From DTDX01 sp964608455 (GTDB lineage Archaea > Thermoproteota > Bathyarchaeia > 40CM-2-53-6 > DTDX01), in assembly GCA_964608455.1 (NCBI GenBank), contig CAZSNM010000014.1, positions 1 through 29,137 of the forward strand: a DNA stretch of 29,137 nucleotides, given 5' to 3'. The position numbers were made by a program, and so were the translations under genes. Below are positions 15,415-22,105 of this stretch, piece by piece. Under the pieces are notes generated by a model. That model was not told the origin of the DNA. It was given only the letters and a program-made list of their open reading frames with translations, and made no database searches. Each line of letters starts with the position of its first letter. Position 1 is the stretch's first letter.

Positions 15415-16353
15415 TTAGGGATTTTGAGAATCATACCATGCAACTTCATTCTCTTGCTCTGGAAAACCCAGCTCATGTGCTTTATTAAAATCTCGGGCAA
15501 TAGGTATAAATAGCGTTTCACCTTCTTTTTTGAAGCTTGCTATTAAGTTTTGGCCTTCCTCAGAAATCATCCATTTAGCAAGCTGAAGAGCTCCCTTATA
15601 GTTTCTTTGAGGATACTTTTCTGGATTAACAAGGATTATTGCATAGGGGTTCAGTAGAATACTATCACCTTCAACTAGAACCTTAAGGTTTACCATTTGG
15701 TTTTTAAATGATAACCATGTGGCTCTATCCGTAATTGTATAAGCCTTCTTTTCGTTAGTCATGCGTAGCACTGTTCCCATTCCAGCTCCAGCCTCTATAT
15801 ACCATAACTGGATTTTGTTTGAAGGGCTCATTCCAAGCCTTTTCCATATGCTCAGCTCTAGCACGTTTGTTCCAGACTTGTCTGCACGTGAAATGAATAT
15901 GGCGTTGCCCTTAGCACCTGCCTCTGCAATTCTGCGGAAAGCTTCAGTAGCGTTTGCTAAGCCGTTTATTCTCGCTGGATCATTTGCAGGACCGATTATC
16001 ACGAAGTCATTGTACATTACGCCAACCCTATGGATGCCATAAGTGCTGTTTACAAATTCAAGCTCAAGCTGCCTTGAATGCACAAGCACAAGATCTGCAT
16101 CACCGCGTTTAACTATCTCTATGGCTTGGCCTGTACCAACAGAAATTATGTGCACCTCAGCATTATATTTTCTTTCAAAGATAGGAATCAGGAAATCCAG
16201 TAACCCAGAGTCATAGGTACTTGTAGTTGTCGCTAACACAATGATCGAGTTTTGAGAGCGCGCATACCATTCATAAACAAACATGCCAACAACAGCTACC
16301 ATTAATATTAGGGAGACAATCAAGATTTTCGGCAATCTATTCATTTTCATCAT
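15415..16353 (-). CDS. tupA: tungstate/molybdate-binding ABC transporter lipoprotein-like subunit, TupA type
   Basis: Extracytoplasmic oxyanion-binding protein of 312 residues. A hydrophobic N-terminal segment at about residues 9-27 acts as signal or membrane anchor. The mature protein starts with the TupA signature IVLATTTSTYDSGLLDFLIPIFE, followed by VGTGQAIEIVKRGDADLVLVHS, ISRADKSGTNVLE, the AGAGMGTVLRMTNEK ligand loop, and DRATWLSF. No TupB permease or TupC ATPase lies on either side, so it would need partners elsewhere. Base composition is visibly richer in G and C than the core genes. A TATA-like element 18-25 nt upstream suggests a nearly leaderless mRNA. Confidence 0.92.
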   Translation of the reverse strand: MMKMNRLPKILIVSLILMVAVVGMFVYEWYARSQNSIIVLATTTSTYDSGLLDFLIPIFERKYNAEVHIISVGTGQAIEIVKRGDADLVLVHSRQLELEFVNSTYGIHRVGVMYNDFVIIGPANDPARINGLANATEAFRRIAEAGAKGNAIFISRADKSGTNVLELSIWKRLGMSPSNKIQLWYIEAGAGMGTVLRMTNEKKAYTITDRATWLSFKNQMVNLKVLVEGDSILLNPYAIILVNPEKYPQRNYKGALQLAKWMISEEGQNLIASFKKEGETLFIPIARDFNKAHELGFPEQENEVAWYDSQNP

Positions 16354-16365
16354 CTTTATGTTTGG

Positions 16366-16408
16366 CTGTATATATTATCCTAAATCCTAAAATTAAACCT
16401 AAAATGTT
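16366..16408. repeat. 43-bp direct repeat copy 1, overlapping the tupA promoter
   Basis: Identical to 19031-19066 except for seven extra bases (TCCTAAA, itself a tandem duplication). It begins CTGTATATATTATCC and ends AAACCTAAAATGTT. On the minus strand it contains ataatatata at the distance expected for the tupA TATA box. The two copies bracket about 2.6 kb containing the DUF6512 gene, the two pseudogenes and the ZIP gene. Confidence 0.85.
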
Positions 16409-16449
16409 AATTATTACAGTAATATTAAGGTTTTCACAAAAATTTTTTC

Positions 16450-16629
16450 ATGAATAAAGTTAAATATGTTTGTTTGCTTTTGGGTGAAAATGTTAAGCGT
16501 TTGCATAGGAATTTGGCTAGAAGCTCTAAGGTAACGGTTAATGTTTGTTTAAGAAATTTAGTTTATTTTATTTTGTTTAAAGCTTTAGTGCTGCAACTTT
16601 TTGTTAAGTTGAAACATTATAAGCATTAA
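16450..16629 (+). CDS. short uncharacterised open frame (59 codons)
   Basis: An ATG-started frame of 59 codons in the tupA-DUF6512 gap. The peptide is basic, with NVKRLHRNLARSSKVTVNV followed by a hydrophobic CLRNLVYFILFKALVL stretch. I see no known domain. It could be the tail of a decayed mobile-element gene or may not be expressed. The ribosome site is weak. The 16354-16675 gap otherwise contains only the direct repeat and the palindrome at 16628. Confidence 0.3.
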   Translation: MNKVKYVCLLLGENVKRLHRNLARSSKVTVNVCLRNLVYFILFKALVLQLFVKLKHYKH

Positions 16630-16647
16630 TAAATTTCGAAATTTATT
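16628..16647. promoter_or_regulatory. perfect 20-bp palindrome upstream of the DUF6512 gene
   Basis: AATAAATTTCGAAATTTATT reads the same on both strands. It ends 28 nt before the ATG at 16676, adjacent to a TATA-like tttatttatat, where a dimeric regulator could control transcription. It is also close to the end of the preceding short open frame. Confidence 0.5.
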
Positions 16648-16675
16648 TATATCGCTTTGTCAAAAATTTTGAGCT

Positions 16676-17215
16676 ATGAGCAAATCTAAAGCAAAATCTA
16701 TTCTTATTTTTGAATTGTTCGGCATTGTTTTAATAGTTCTTGTTGGAAGCGCTCTACACTTTACTTTCGAATTGTCTGGTGGCAATCTTTTGGTTGGAGT
16801 TTTTTCAGCGGTGAATGAAAGTGTTTGGGAACATTTGAAATTGAGTTTTTGGCCAGCGCTTCTATATGCGATTGTTGAGTATAAATGCTTAAAGAGGAAG
16901 ACTAGCAACTTCTTTTTTGCTAAAGCAGTAAGCATTTATCTAATGCCATTAATTATTGTTTCTTTTTTCTATACATACCGAACACTCATTGAAGAAAACT
17001 TGATACTCGATATTCTGATTTTCATTCTAGCTGTAACAATTGGACAGTTAACAAGCTATAAATTAATGATTTGGAAAGGAAGACCAAAAATCTATACAAA
17101 AACTTCTATTATCACACTAATTTTGTTGGCAAGTCTCTTCATAATTTTTACTTTCTATCCACCACAATTGCCTATATTCCAAGATCCAATAACTAACGAA
17201 TACGGAATCGCATGA
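16676..17215 (+). CDS. DUF6512-like integral membrane protein
   Basis: 179 residues with about five or six hydrophobic spans (near residues 10-30, 58-70, 84-100, 110-125 and 144-165). The conserved signature FSAVNESVWEHLKLSFWPAL follows the first span, a pattern I associate with DUF6512 proteins of Firmicutes and archaea. The function is unknown. It starts at ATG 16676 without a clear Shine-Dalgarno and stands alone between the upstream palindrome and the decayed Fur-type gene. Confidence 0.8.
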   Translation: MSKSKAKSILIFELFGIVLIVLVGSALHFTFELSGGNLLVGVFSAVNESVWEHLKLSFWPALLYAIVEYKCLKRKTSNFFFAKAVSIYLMPLIIVSFFYTYRTLIEENLILDILIFILAVTIGQLTSYKLMIWKGRPKIYTKTSIITLILLASLFIIFTFYPPQLPIFQDPITNEYGIA

Positions 17216-17221
17216 TAAAAA

Positions 17222-17450
17222 TTATGATGTTATGTCGCACTTGTTGCAATACGGATGCATGTCGATTTGTTGTATAATGTGTTTGAATACAAGTTCTTTA
17301 ATTACTTGAGTTCATAGTTTCTCAATACTTTTTGCTTTATAACCTTCGATTCTTCCACACTTCTGGCAAATTATATTAATGTGAAGTGTTTGGTTTAAAT
17401 ATAGAAAAGTAATTACAAGTTCCATTTTCTGTACCTAATCTAATCCACGA
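17222..17450 (-). pseudogene. decayed Fur-family metal regulator
   Basis: On the minus strand one frame reads WIRLGTENGTCNYFSIFKP, then NTSH. A frameshift leads to INIICQKCGRIEGYKAKSIEKL, then a TGA, then TQVIKELVF and later DMHPYCNKCDITS before the final stop at 17222. The order, with a Y-F-x-x-x-P-x-x-S-H strand, first CxxC in CQKCGRIEG (17357-17368), a helix, then a terminal CxxC in YCNKC (17237-17248), is the dimerisation half of Fur/Zur/PerR regulators with structural zinc. The DNA-binding half is not convincingly present. It lies beside a Dps-like remnant and a ZIP transporter. Confidence 0.75.
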
Positions 17451-17584
17451 TAATAGATGTTATGTCTGATAGAAAGTATTTCAAGCTAATAGCCATATTT
17501 GAATTATCAAATAAATTTATATATAACTAATGAAAAAATAAATATAATAAAATTATTAAAAATATAAAAATAATTATTTATATA

Positions 17585-18109
17585 GTGCGGGAGATTGTGG
17601 AAAAAGCGGGAATAAAAAATGTTGAGTAACTTGAGTTGCTTGTAAAAAATGCAGCTGCAAGAGCTTATAATATACCACTATTACACTATTCTTAGATTCA
17701 ATCTTATTTGACTTGAAGATGAAGGAATCAGGAAATCGAGAATTGCACACAGTGAAGATCGCAACCACTTTGAAGCTCGTTCCCCGCATATATGAGTTAG
17801 GAGGCAACCGGAGGATATGAAAGTTTTCCATGATATGTCGGCATGTCCATCGACCAAACTACCTAAGAATCCAACCGATGTTAAGGTGATATTAACGGTT
17901 TTTGTGAAAGCAGAAATATGTGCAGTTAGAAGATACACTAATATTTGCAACATGATTGCTGGAAAAGACCATCGAATCTATGACTTGGCTCAATCAATTC
18001 TTAATGAAGAAATTGAGCATGAATCTTTGAATTCCTGGGCGAAGGCCCTTCTGAACATTTTATGCGTAGAGGCAAGCATTCACTGTTTGTCTCGAAATTC
18101 CTAGAATAA
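17585..18109 (+). pseudogene. decayed Dps-like (DpsL) ferritin-superfamily gene
   Basis: Joining frames gives an almost full DpsL of about 174 residues. It begins VREIVEKAGIKNVE, then a TAA at 17627 and LELLVKNAAA. It continues ELIIYHYYTILRFNLI, a TGA, LEDEGIRK and SEDRNHFEA. Other frames supply LVPRIYELGGN and PEDMKVFHDMSACP. Then come CAVRRYTNICNMIAGKDH and YDLAQSILNEEIEHES, and, in another frame, FEFLGEGPSEHFMRRGKHSL ending KFLE. At least four frameshifts and two nonsense codons are needed. The DRNHFEA and NEEIEHE segments hold the ferroxidase-type ligands. The open stretch 17817-18104 is only a surviving piece. Confidence 0.88.
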
Positions 18110-18131
18110 AGCTGGAGTTTTGACTGTGGAA

Positions 18132-18165
18132 AAATATACTTAATTAAGTTTAAAAATTTTTAAAC
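18132..18165. promoter_or_regulatory. TATA-like element and perfect 18-bp palindrome before the ZIP gene
   Basis: GTTTAAAAATTTTTAAAC (18148-18165) is a perfect palindrome ending 30 nt before the ZIP ATG. A TATA-like aaatatactta lies immediately upstream at about 18132-18142, so the palindrome would cover the predicted transcription start. This layout suits a repressor operator, plausibly metal-responsive. Part of the symmetry comes from the A and T runs. Confidence 0.5.
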
Positions 18166-18195
18166 CTTTTTTCCATTTTTAAAATAGGTTTTATC

Positions 18196-18945
18196 ATGAG
18201 CTTAGAAATAATTTGGTTTGGTTTGGTAGCAAGCTTACTTGCTGGATTAGCTACTGGTGTAGGTGCTTTACCAGTGTTATTAATGAGAAGGGTTTCAGAT
18301 AGATTATTGAATAGCATGCTTGGTTTCTCTGCAGGCATTATGTTGGCTGCCACATTCTTCAGTCTCTTAGGCCCGGCTATAGAGTTAGGTGGTGTATGGA
18401 TTGCAGTTTTTGGAATCATGCTTGGGGCGGTTGCGTTACATCTGGCGGATCGTTTTATTCCTCATTTTCATCCAGTATCAGGTACCGAAGGACCTTCTTC
18501 AAGGCTTTCACGAGTGTGGCTCTTTGCTTTGGCCGTTACTATTCATAATTTCCCTGAAGGTTTAGCTGTTGGAGTGAGTTTTGGAGGCGGAGATGTAACG
18601 ACAGGGCTTGTGGTCGCTATGGCTATAGGTCTTCAAAATATGCCTGAAGGCCTTGCAGTTGCACTTCCCTTGTTAGGAGAAGGGTATAGTAAACGAAGAT
18701 CTCTTTGGTATGCAACATTAACAGGATTAGCTGAGCCGGTTGGAGGTTTCTTAGGTGTTACACTTGTATACATTTTTCATTCCATTCTGTCATGGGCACT
18801 TGCTTTTGCAGCGGGAGCTATGCTATTTGTGATCAGTGATGAGGTAATACCAGAGACCCACAGAAAGGGTTTTGAGAGAGGAGCCACTTTCAGTCTTATT
18901 GTAGGTTTCATAGTAATGATGCTACTTGACTGCATCCTCACTTGA
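18196..18945 (+). CDS. ZIP-family divalent metal transporter
   Basis: 249 residues and about eight membrane spans. The family's metal site is clear: HNFPEG (His117, Glu121) in span 4 and QNMPEG (Asn148, Glu151) in span 5, with LAEPVGG (Glu180) following. A histidine-containing loop (FIPHFHPVSG) precedes span 4. Family knowledge says import of zinc, iron or manganese into the cytosol; the exact metal is not readable. The gene is intact, unlike its Fur and Dps neighbours, and its codon use is richer in G and C than the core genes. No strong ribosome site precedes the ATG, so a short-leader mRNA from the upstream palindromic promoter is likely. Confidence 0.93.
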   Translation: MSLEIIWFGLVASLLAGLATGVGALPVLLMRRVSDRLLNSMLGFSAGIMLAATFFSLLGPAIELGGVWIAVFGIMLGAVALHLADRFIPHFHPVSGTEGPSSRLSRVWLFALAVTIHNFPEGLAVGVSFGGGDVTTGLVVAMAIGLQNMPEGLAVALPLLGEGYSKRRSLWYATLTGLAEPVGGFLGVTLVYIFHSILSWALAFAAGAMLFVISDEVIPETHRKGFERGATFSLIVGFIVMMLLDCILT

Positions 18946-19030
18946 AGAGTCTGAATAATGAGTGAAACTACAGAAAAAGAACAATCTACTATAATGAAAA
19001 GGTGTTCGATTAGCTGTGGCTATTGAAAAA

Positions 19031-19066
19031 CTGTATATATTATCCTAAAATTAAACCTAAAATGTT
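19031..19066. repeat. 36-bp direct repeat copy 2
   Basis: Matches 16366-16408 base for base apart from the missing TCCTAAA duplication. No gene is positioned to use it as a promoter here, unlike copy 1. It lies about 85 nt beyond the ZIP stop, just where the richer-GC accessory segment ends. Confidence 0.85.
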
Positions 19067-19103
19067 TTAATTTATTTTACAACAATTGTTTTGAATGCAA
19101 TTG

Positions 19104-19454
19104 TTAAACAAATAGTTGACAATAATAGCAGTACCAATGTTTAAAGTTTGGTAACCAAACTAAAAGTTGTTTGCATCGAGGACATAATTTAGGTGTAGTT
19201 AAAGGATATAGGGATGGTTGAATGCTTTTGTTAATTGCTGGTTTAATAAAATGAATAGGTTGGTAAGGGATATGTTTTAAAGCCCCTGAACCTTTTATTA
19301 CATTATTGCAAATTGGGCATCTTGAACCTTTAAGCAAATAATGGGTAACGCCAATAAGTGCTCCAAGCCAACCTCCAAACGCTAATCCAACTAAAATATC
19401 CGTGTTGCTTTTTGTTGGTTCAACCCATCTTTGACAATATGGACAAAACTCCAA
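19104..19454 (-). CDS. hypothetical membrane protein with four CxxC zinc knuckles
   Basis: 116 residues. CPYC at 4-7 is followed by one hydrophobic, glycine-rich span at about 19-41, then CPIC at 46-49, a proline-rich linker, CPRC at 91-94 and CYYC at 109-112. The four CxxC pairs could make two zinc ribbons, one across the membrane span and one at the C-terminus. I do not recognise the family. It is divergent from the radical SAM gene with a 90-nt AT-rich spacer, so shared regulation is possible. Confidence 0.7.
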   Translation of the reverse strand: MEFCPYCQRWVEPTKSNTDILVGLAFGGWLGALIGVTHYLLKGSRCPICNNVIKGSGALKHIPYQPIHFIKPAINKSIQPSLYPLTTPKLCPRCKQLLVWLPNFKHWYCYYCQLFV

Positions 19455-19544
19455 AATGTTTCAACCATGCTTGGCTTTATCTTATAATAAGTATTAATAA
19501 TAAAGAAACCTTAATAAGTTTTTTATTGTATAATATTTTTTATT

Positions 19545-20927
19545 ATGAGTGTGGATGTTCTTCTTATTAATCCACCTTTACCAAGCAATTCCTATAGTAA
19601 AGAATTAGTTACTCAACCTTTAGGTTTAGCATATTTAGCTGCTGTTCTTGAAAGTGCTGGTTTCTCCGTAAAGATTTTAGATTGCCCTCCTTTAGATTAT
19701 ACTTATAAAGATGTGAAAAATTATGTGGAAAGTTTAAAACCTAAAATTGTTGGAGTTTCATCAACAACTTTAACTATTAATAATGCGCTTAAAATCGCTG
19801 AAGTTGTTAAGGAAGTTTCAACTGAAATCAAGGTGTTTTTAGGCGGTGCACATGCATCTATTTTAGATGAAGAAACACTTGCTAAATCATTTTATGTAGA
19901 TGGTATAATAAGAGGGGAGGGTGAAGTTACCTTTCTAGAGGTTGTAAAGAAAATTAAAGAGGGAAAGTCATTAAACGATACTTTAGGTTTAACTCTTAAA
20001 GTAGACAATAAAATTGTTAGGTTTTCCGATAGACCCTTAATAGAGGATTTAGATTCTATTCCTTATCCCGCCAGGCATCTTCTACCTTTAGATAAATATA
20101 AAGCTTTTGGTATGAAGTGCCCTTCTGTAAGCGTTTTATCAAGCCGAGGATGCCCCTTTAAATGCAAATTTTGCGCTGTTAAAAGGCTTTTTGGTAATAA
20201 GTTTAGAGCACGCTCCCCAAAAAATATTGCAGAAGAAATAAAAGAAATACGTGAACGTTATAAAGTTAATTATATAACGTTTGTAGACGATATATTTACG
20301 CTTAATCGTGAAAGAACAGTCAAGTTATGCGATGAAATTAAAAAACTTGATGTGATTTGGGATTGTGAAACAAGAGTTGATATGGTTAATGAGCAGCTGC
20401 TGAAAACCATGGCAAATGCAGGTTGCCAATCAATATTTTTTGGAGTCGAATCCGGTGATCAAAGCATTTTAAATAATATGGGTAAAGGAATAACTGTTGA
20501 ACAAATTAGGAAAGCATTTAATTGGGCTAAAAAAGCTGGGTTAAAAACTGTAGCTTCTATAATTCTTTTTTATCCTGGAGAAACAAAAATTACAATTCAG
20601 AAAACCTTGCGCTTTGTTAAGGAGTTAGATCCTGATTTAGTTCAATTTTGTATTGCAACACCTTTTCCTGGAACTGAATTTTATGATGAACTTTTAAGGC
20701 AGGGTATGCTTCAAGAATTTGATTGGTCTAAATTTGATGTGCTTACTCCGGTTTTTGCACTAGATGGATTTACTGAATTAGAAATGAAGAAAATTTGGTC
20801 TGAAGCTTACATATCATTTTATCTTAGACCGCTATACTTATTTAAGAGAATGATTAAAAGGGATTGGCCAACTTTAAAAGCTTTTCTTTATATGCTTTTT
20901 AAGGCAATTAAATTAAAATTAAAGTGA
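19545..20927 (+). CDS. B12-binding-domain radical SAM protein
   Basis: 460 residues. Residues 1 to about 150 form a cobalamin-binding-type Rossmann domain (LLINPPLPSNSYSKELVTQPLGLAYLAAVLESAGF, then FLGGAHASILDEE). It lacks the DxHxxG histidine, as many BchE-like members do. The radical SAM core follows, with CPFKCKFC (Cys203, Cys207, Cys210), FVDDIFTLN, GVESGDQSIL and FYPGET. Family members do methylations, cyclisations or lipid modifications; the substrate cannot be read here. A basic C-terminal tail with LYLFKRMIKRDWPTLKAFLYM suggests membrane contact. The stop is 13 nt from the convergent Lrp gene. Confidence 0.9.
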   Translation: MSVDVLLINPPLPSNSYSKELVTQPLGLAYLAAVLESAGFSVKILDCPPLDYTYKDVKNYVESLKPKIVGVSSTTLTINNALKIAEVVKEVSTEIKVFLGGAHASILDEETLAKSFYVDGIIRGEGEVTFLEVVKKIKEGKSLNDTLGLTLKVDNKIVRFSDRPLIEDLDSIPYPARHLLPLDKYKAFGMKCPSVSVLSSRGCPFKCKFCAVKRLFGNKFRARSPKNIAEEIKEIRERYKVNYITFVDDIFTLNRERTVKLCDEIKKLDVIWDCETRVDMVNEQLLKTMANAGCQSIFFGVESGDQSILNNMGKGITVEQIRKAFNWAKKAGLKTVASIILFYPGETKITIQKTLRFVKELDPDLVQFCIATPFPGTEFYDELLRQGMLQEFDWSKFDVLTPVFALDGFTELEMKKIWSEAYISFYLRPLYLFKRMIKRDWPTLKAFLYMLFKAIKLKLK

Positions 20928-20940
20928 TAAAAATAGTGTT

Positions 20941-21441
20941 TCATATTGATTCTAAAATTAAAGCTGGATCCTCTTTTATTGTATCAAAAACCATGCATGT
21001 AAGTGTTTTTTGAATTCCTTTAACAGTTCTAAGCTTATCTATAACAAATTTTCCAATTGCATCAACGTTTTCAGCTCTAGCTTTCACTAAAAGATCCCAA
21101 TCTCCAGAAATTATATGAACTTCTTGAACTTCTGGAAATTTTGATATTTCCTTAGCTATTTCTCTTTGGGAAATTAAAGTTTCTTCGCTTGAAGGTCTAT
21201 AGGCTACAGAAATTAATATAAAAGCAAGGGTTCCTTTACCCATTTTTCCATAATCTAAAATGGCTTTATAGCCTTTAATAAGTTTAAGCTCCTCCATTCT
21301 TTTTATTTTAGCATAAACAGTGGTGATTGGAAGATTAAGTTTAAAGGCAATAGTTTTAATTGGTAACTTGCAGTTTTTCTGTAAAACTTCCAAAATTTTT
21401 ATATCTTTTTCATCAAGTTTTATGGTTTGCAAATTACTCAA
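20941..21441 (-). CDS. Lrp/AsnC family transcription regulator
   Basis: 166 residues. The N-terminal helix-turn-helix is LDEKDIKILEVLQKNCKLPIKTIAFKLNLPITTVYAKIKRMEELKLIKGY. The C-terminal RAM domain, which binds amino acids and forms octamers, includes FPEVQEVHIISGDWDLLVKA and LRTVKGIQKTLTCMVF. It is convergent with the radical SAM gene and divergent from the ZPR1 gene. The ligand is not known. Confidence 0.94.
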   Translation of the reverse strand: MSNLQTIKLDEKDIKILEVLQKNCKLPIKTIAFKLNLPITTVYAKIKRMEELKLIKGYKAILDYGKMGKGTLAFILISVAYRPSSEETLISQREIAKEISKFPEVQEVHIISGDWDLLVKARAENVDAIGKFVIDKLRTVKGIQKTLTCMVFDTIKEDPALILESI

Positions 21442-21523
21442 CCTTTTTCTTTTAGAAAAAACTAAATTTATTTAATAGGTTTTCGCATAAATTAATTTTT
21501 GTTTTACTTAAGGAAGGGATTCT

Positions 21524-22105
21524 ATGAATTCATCATCAATTTGGGAAGCAATATTTCGCAATCAAAAATGTCCAGTTTGTAAGGAAGACACTTTAAATTT
21601 AACTCAAAAAGAATATGAAATAGAATTTTATGGTCCAGCCATTTTTTTAACAGGTTTCTGTGAAAATTGTAAATTTACTTATAGGGATGTTCTTCTTTTA
21701 ACTTCAAGTGAACCAAGCTTTATAAAGCTTAAAATAACAAGCGAAGAATTAAATGCTACAGTTGTTAAGTCAAGCACAGCCACAATTTTAATTCCTGAAT
21801 TAAAAGCTAAAATAACTCCTGGACCTGCTTCAGAAGGATACATAACTACGGTAGAGGGAATTCTAAATAGAATTGAAGAGGCGGCTTGGTTAATGCTTTC
21901 TTCTCTTGAAGGTTTAAAAAAAGAAAAATGTATAAAATTTCTTGAAAAGCTTCAAAAAGCTAAAAAGGGGGAGGAAGAATTCAACCTTATTATTAAAGAT
22001 CCATATGGTAAAAGTATAATAATACCTAAGAAAGGAAAAGTTGTTAAAAGAAAATTAAGTAAAAGGGAAATTAAAAAATTAATGAAAGTGTTAAAGTTTG
22101 AATAA
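21524..22105 (+). CDS. ZPR1-type zinc-finger protein
   Basis: 193 residues. A C4 zinc finger (CPVC at 16-19 and CENC at 46-49) opens the protein. The ZPR1 domain follows (FCENCKFTYRDV, STATILIPELKAKITPGPASEGYITTVEGIL). Eukaryotic ZPR1 binds eEF1A as a folding chaperone; the archaeal single-domain form is presumed related but unproven. AAGGAAGGG lies about 8 nt before the ATG. Its stop overlaps the TTG start of the metallo-beta-lactamase gene by 8 nt, indicating translational coupling. Confidence 0.9.
   Translation: MNSSSIWEAIFRNQKCPVCKEDTLNLTQKEYEIEFYGPAIFLTGFCENCKFTYRDVLLLTSSEPSFIKLKITSEELNATVVKSSTATILIPELKAKITPGPASEGYITTVEGILNRIEEAAWLMLSSLEGLKKEKCIKFLEKLQKAKKGEEEFNLIIKDPYGKSIIIPKKGKVVKRKLSKREIKKLMKVLKFE

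Noticed and set aside
15316..15513. 65-codon plus-strand open frame
   Set aside because: Starts in the interior of the inverted-repeat element and runs antisense into tupA; no recognisable domain.
17574..17953. minus-strand open frames over the DpsL remnant
   Set aside because: They show no domain and mirror the decayed plus-strand gene.
17817..18104. open frame starting MKVFHDMSACP taken as a small intact gene
   Set aside because: It is the surviving middle of a DpsL gene whose beginning and end lie in other frames.
14978..19100. duplicated tRNA-Val 3' end as an attachment site
   Set aside because: Looked for a second copy of the T-arm and acceptor sequence across the island and found none.
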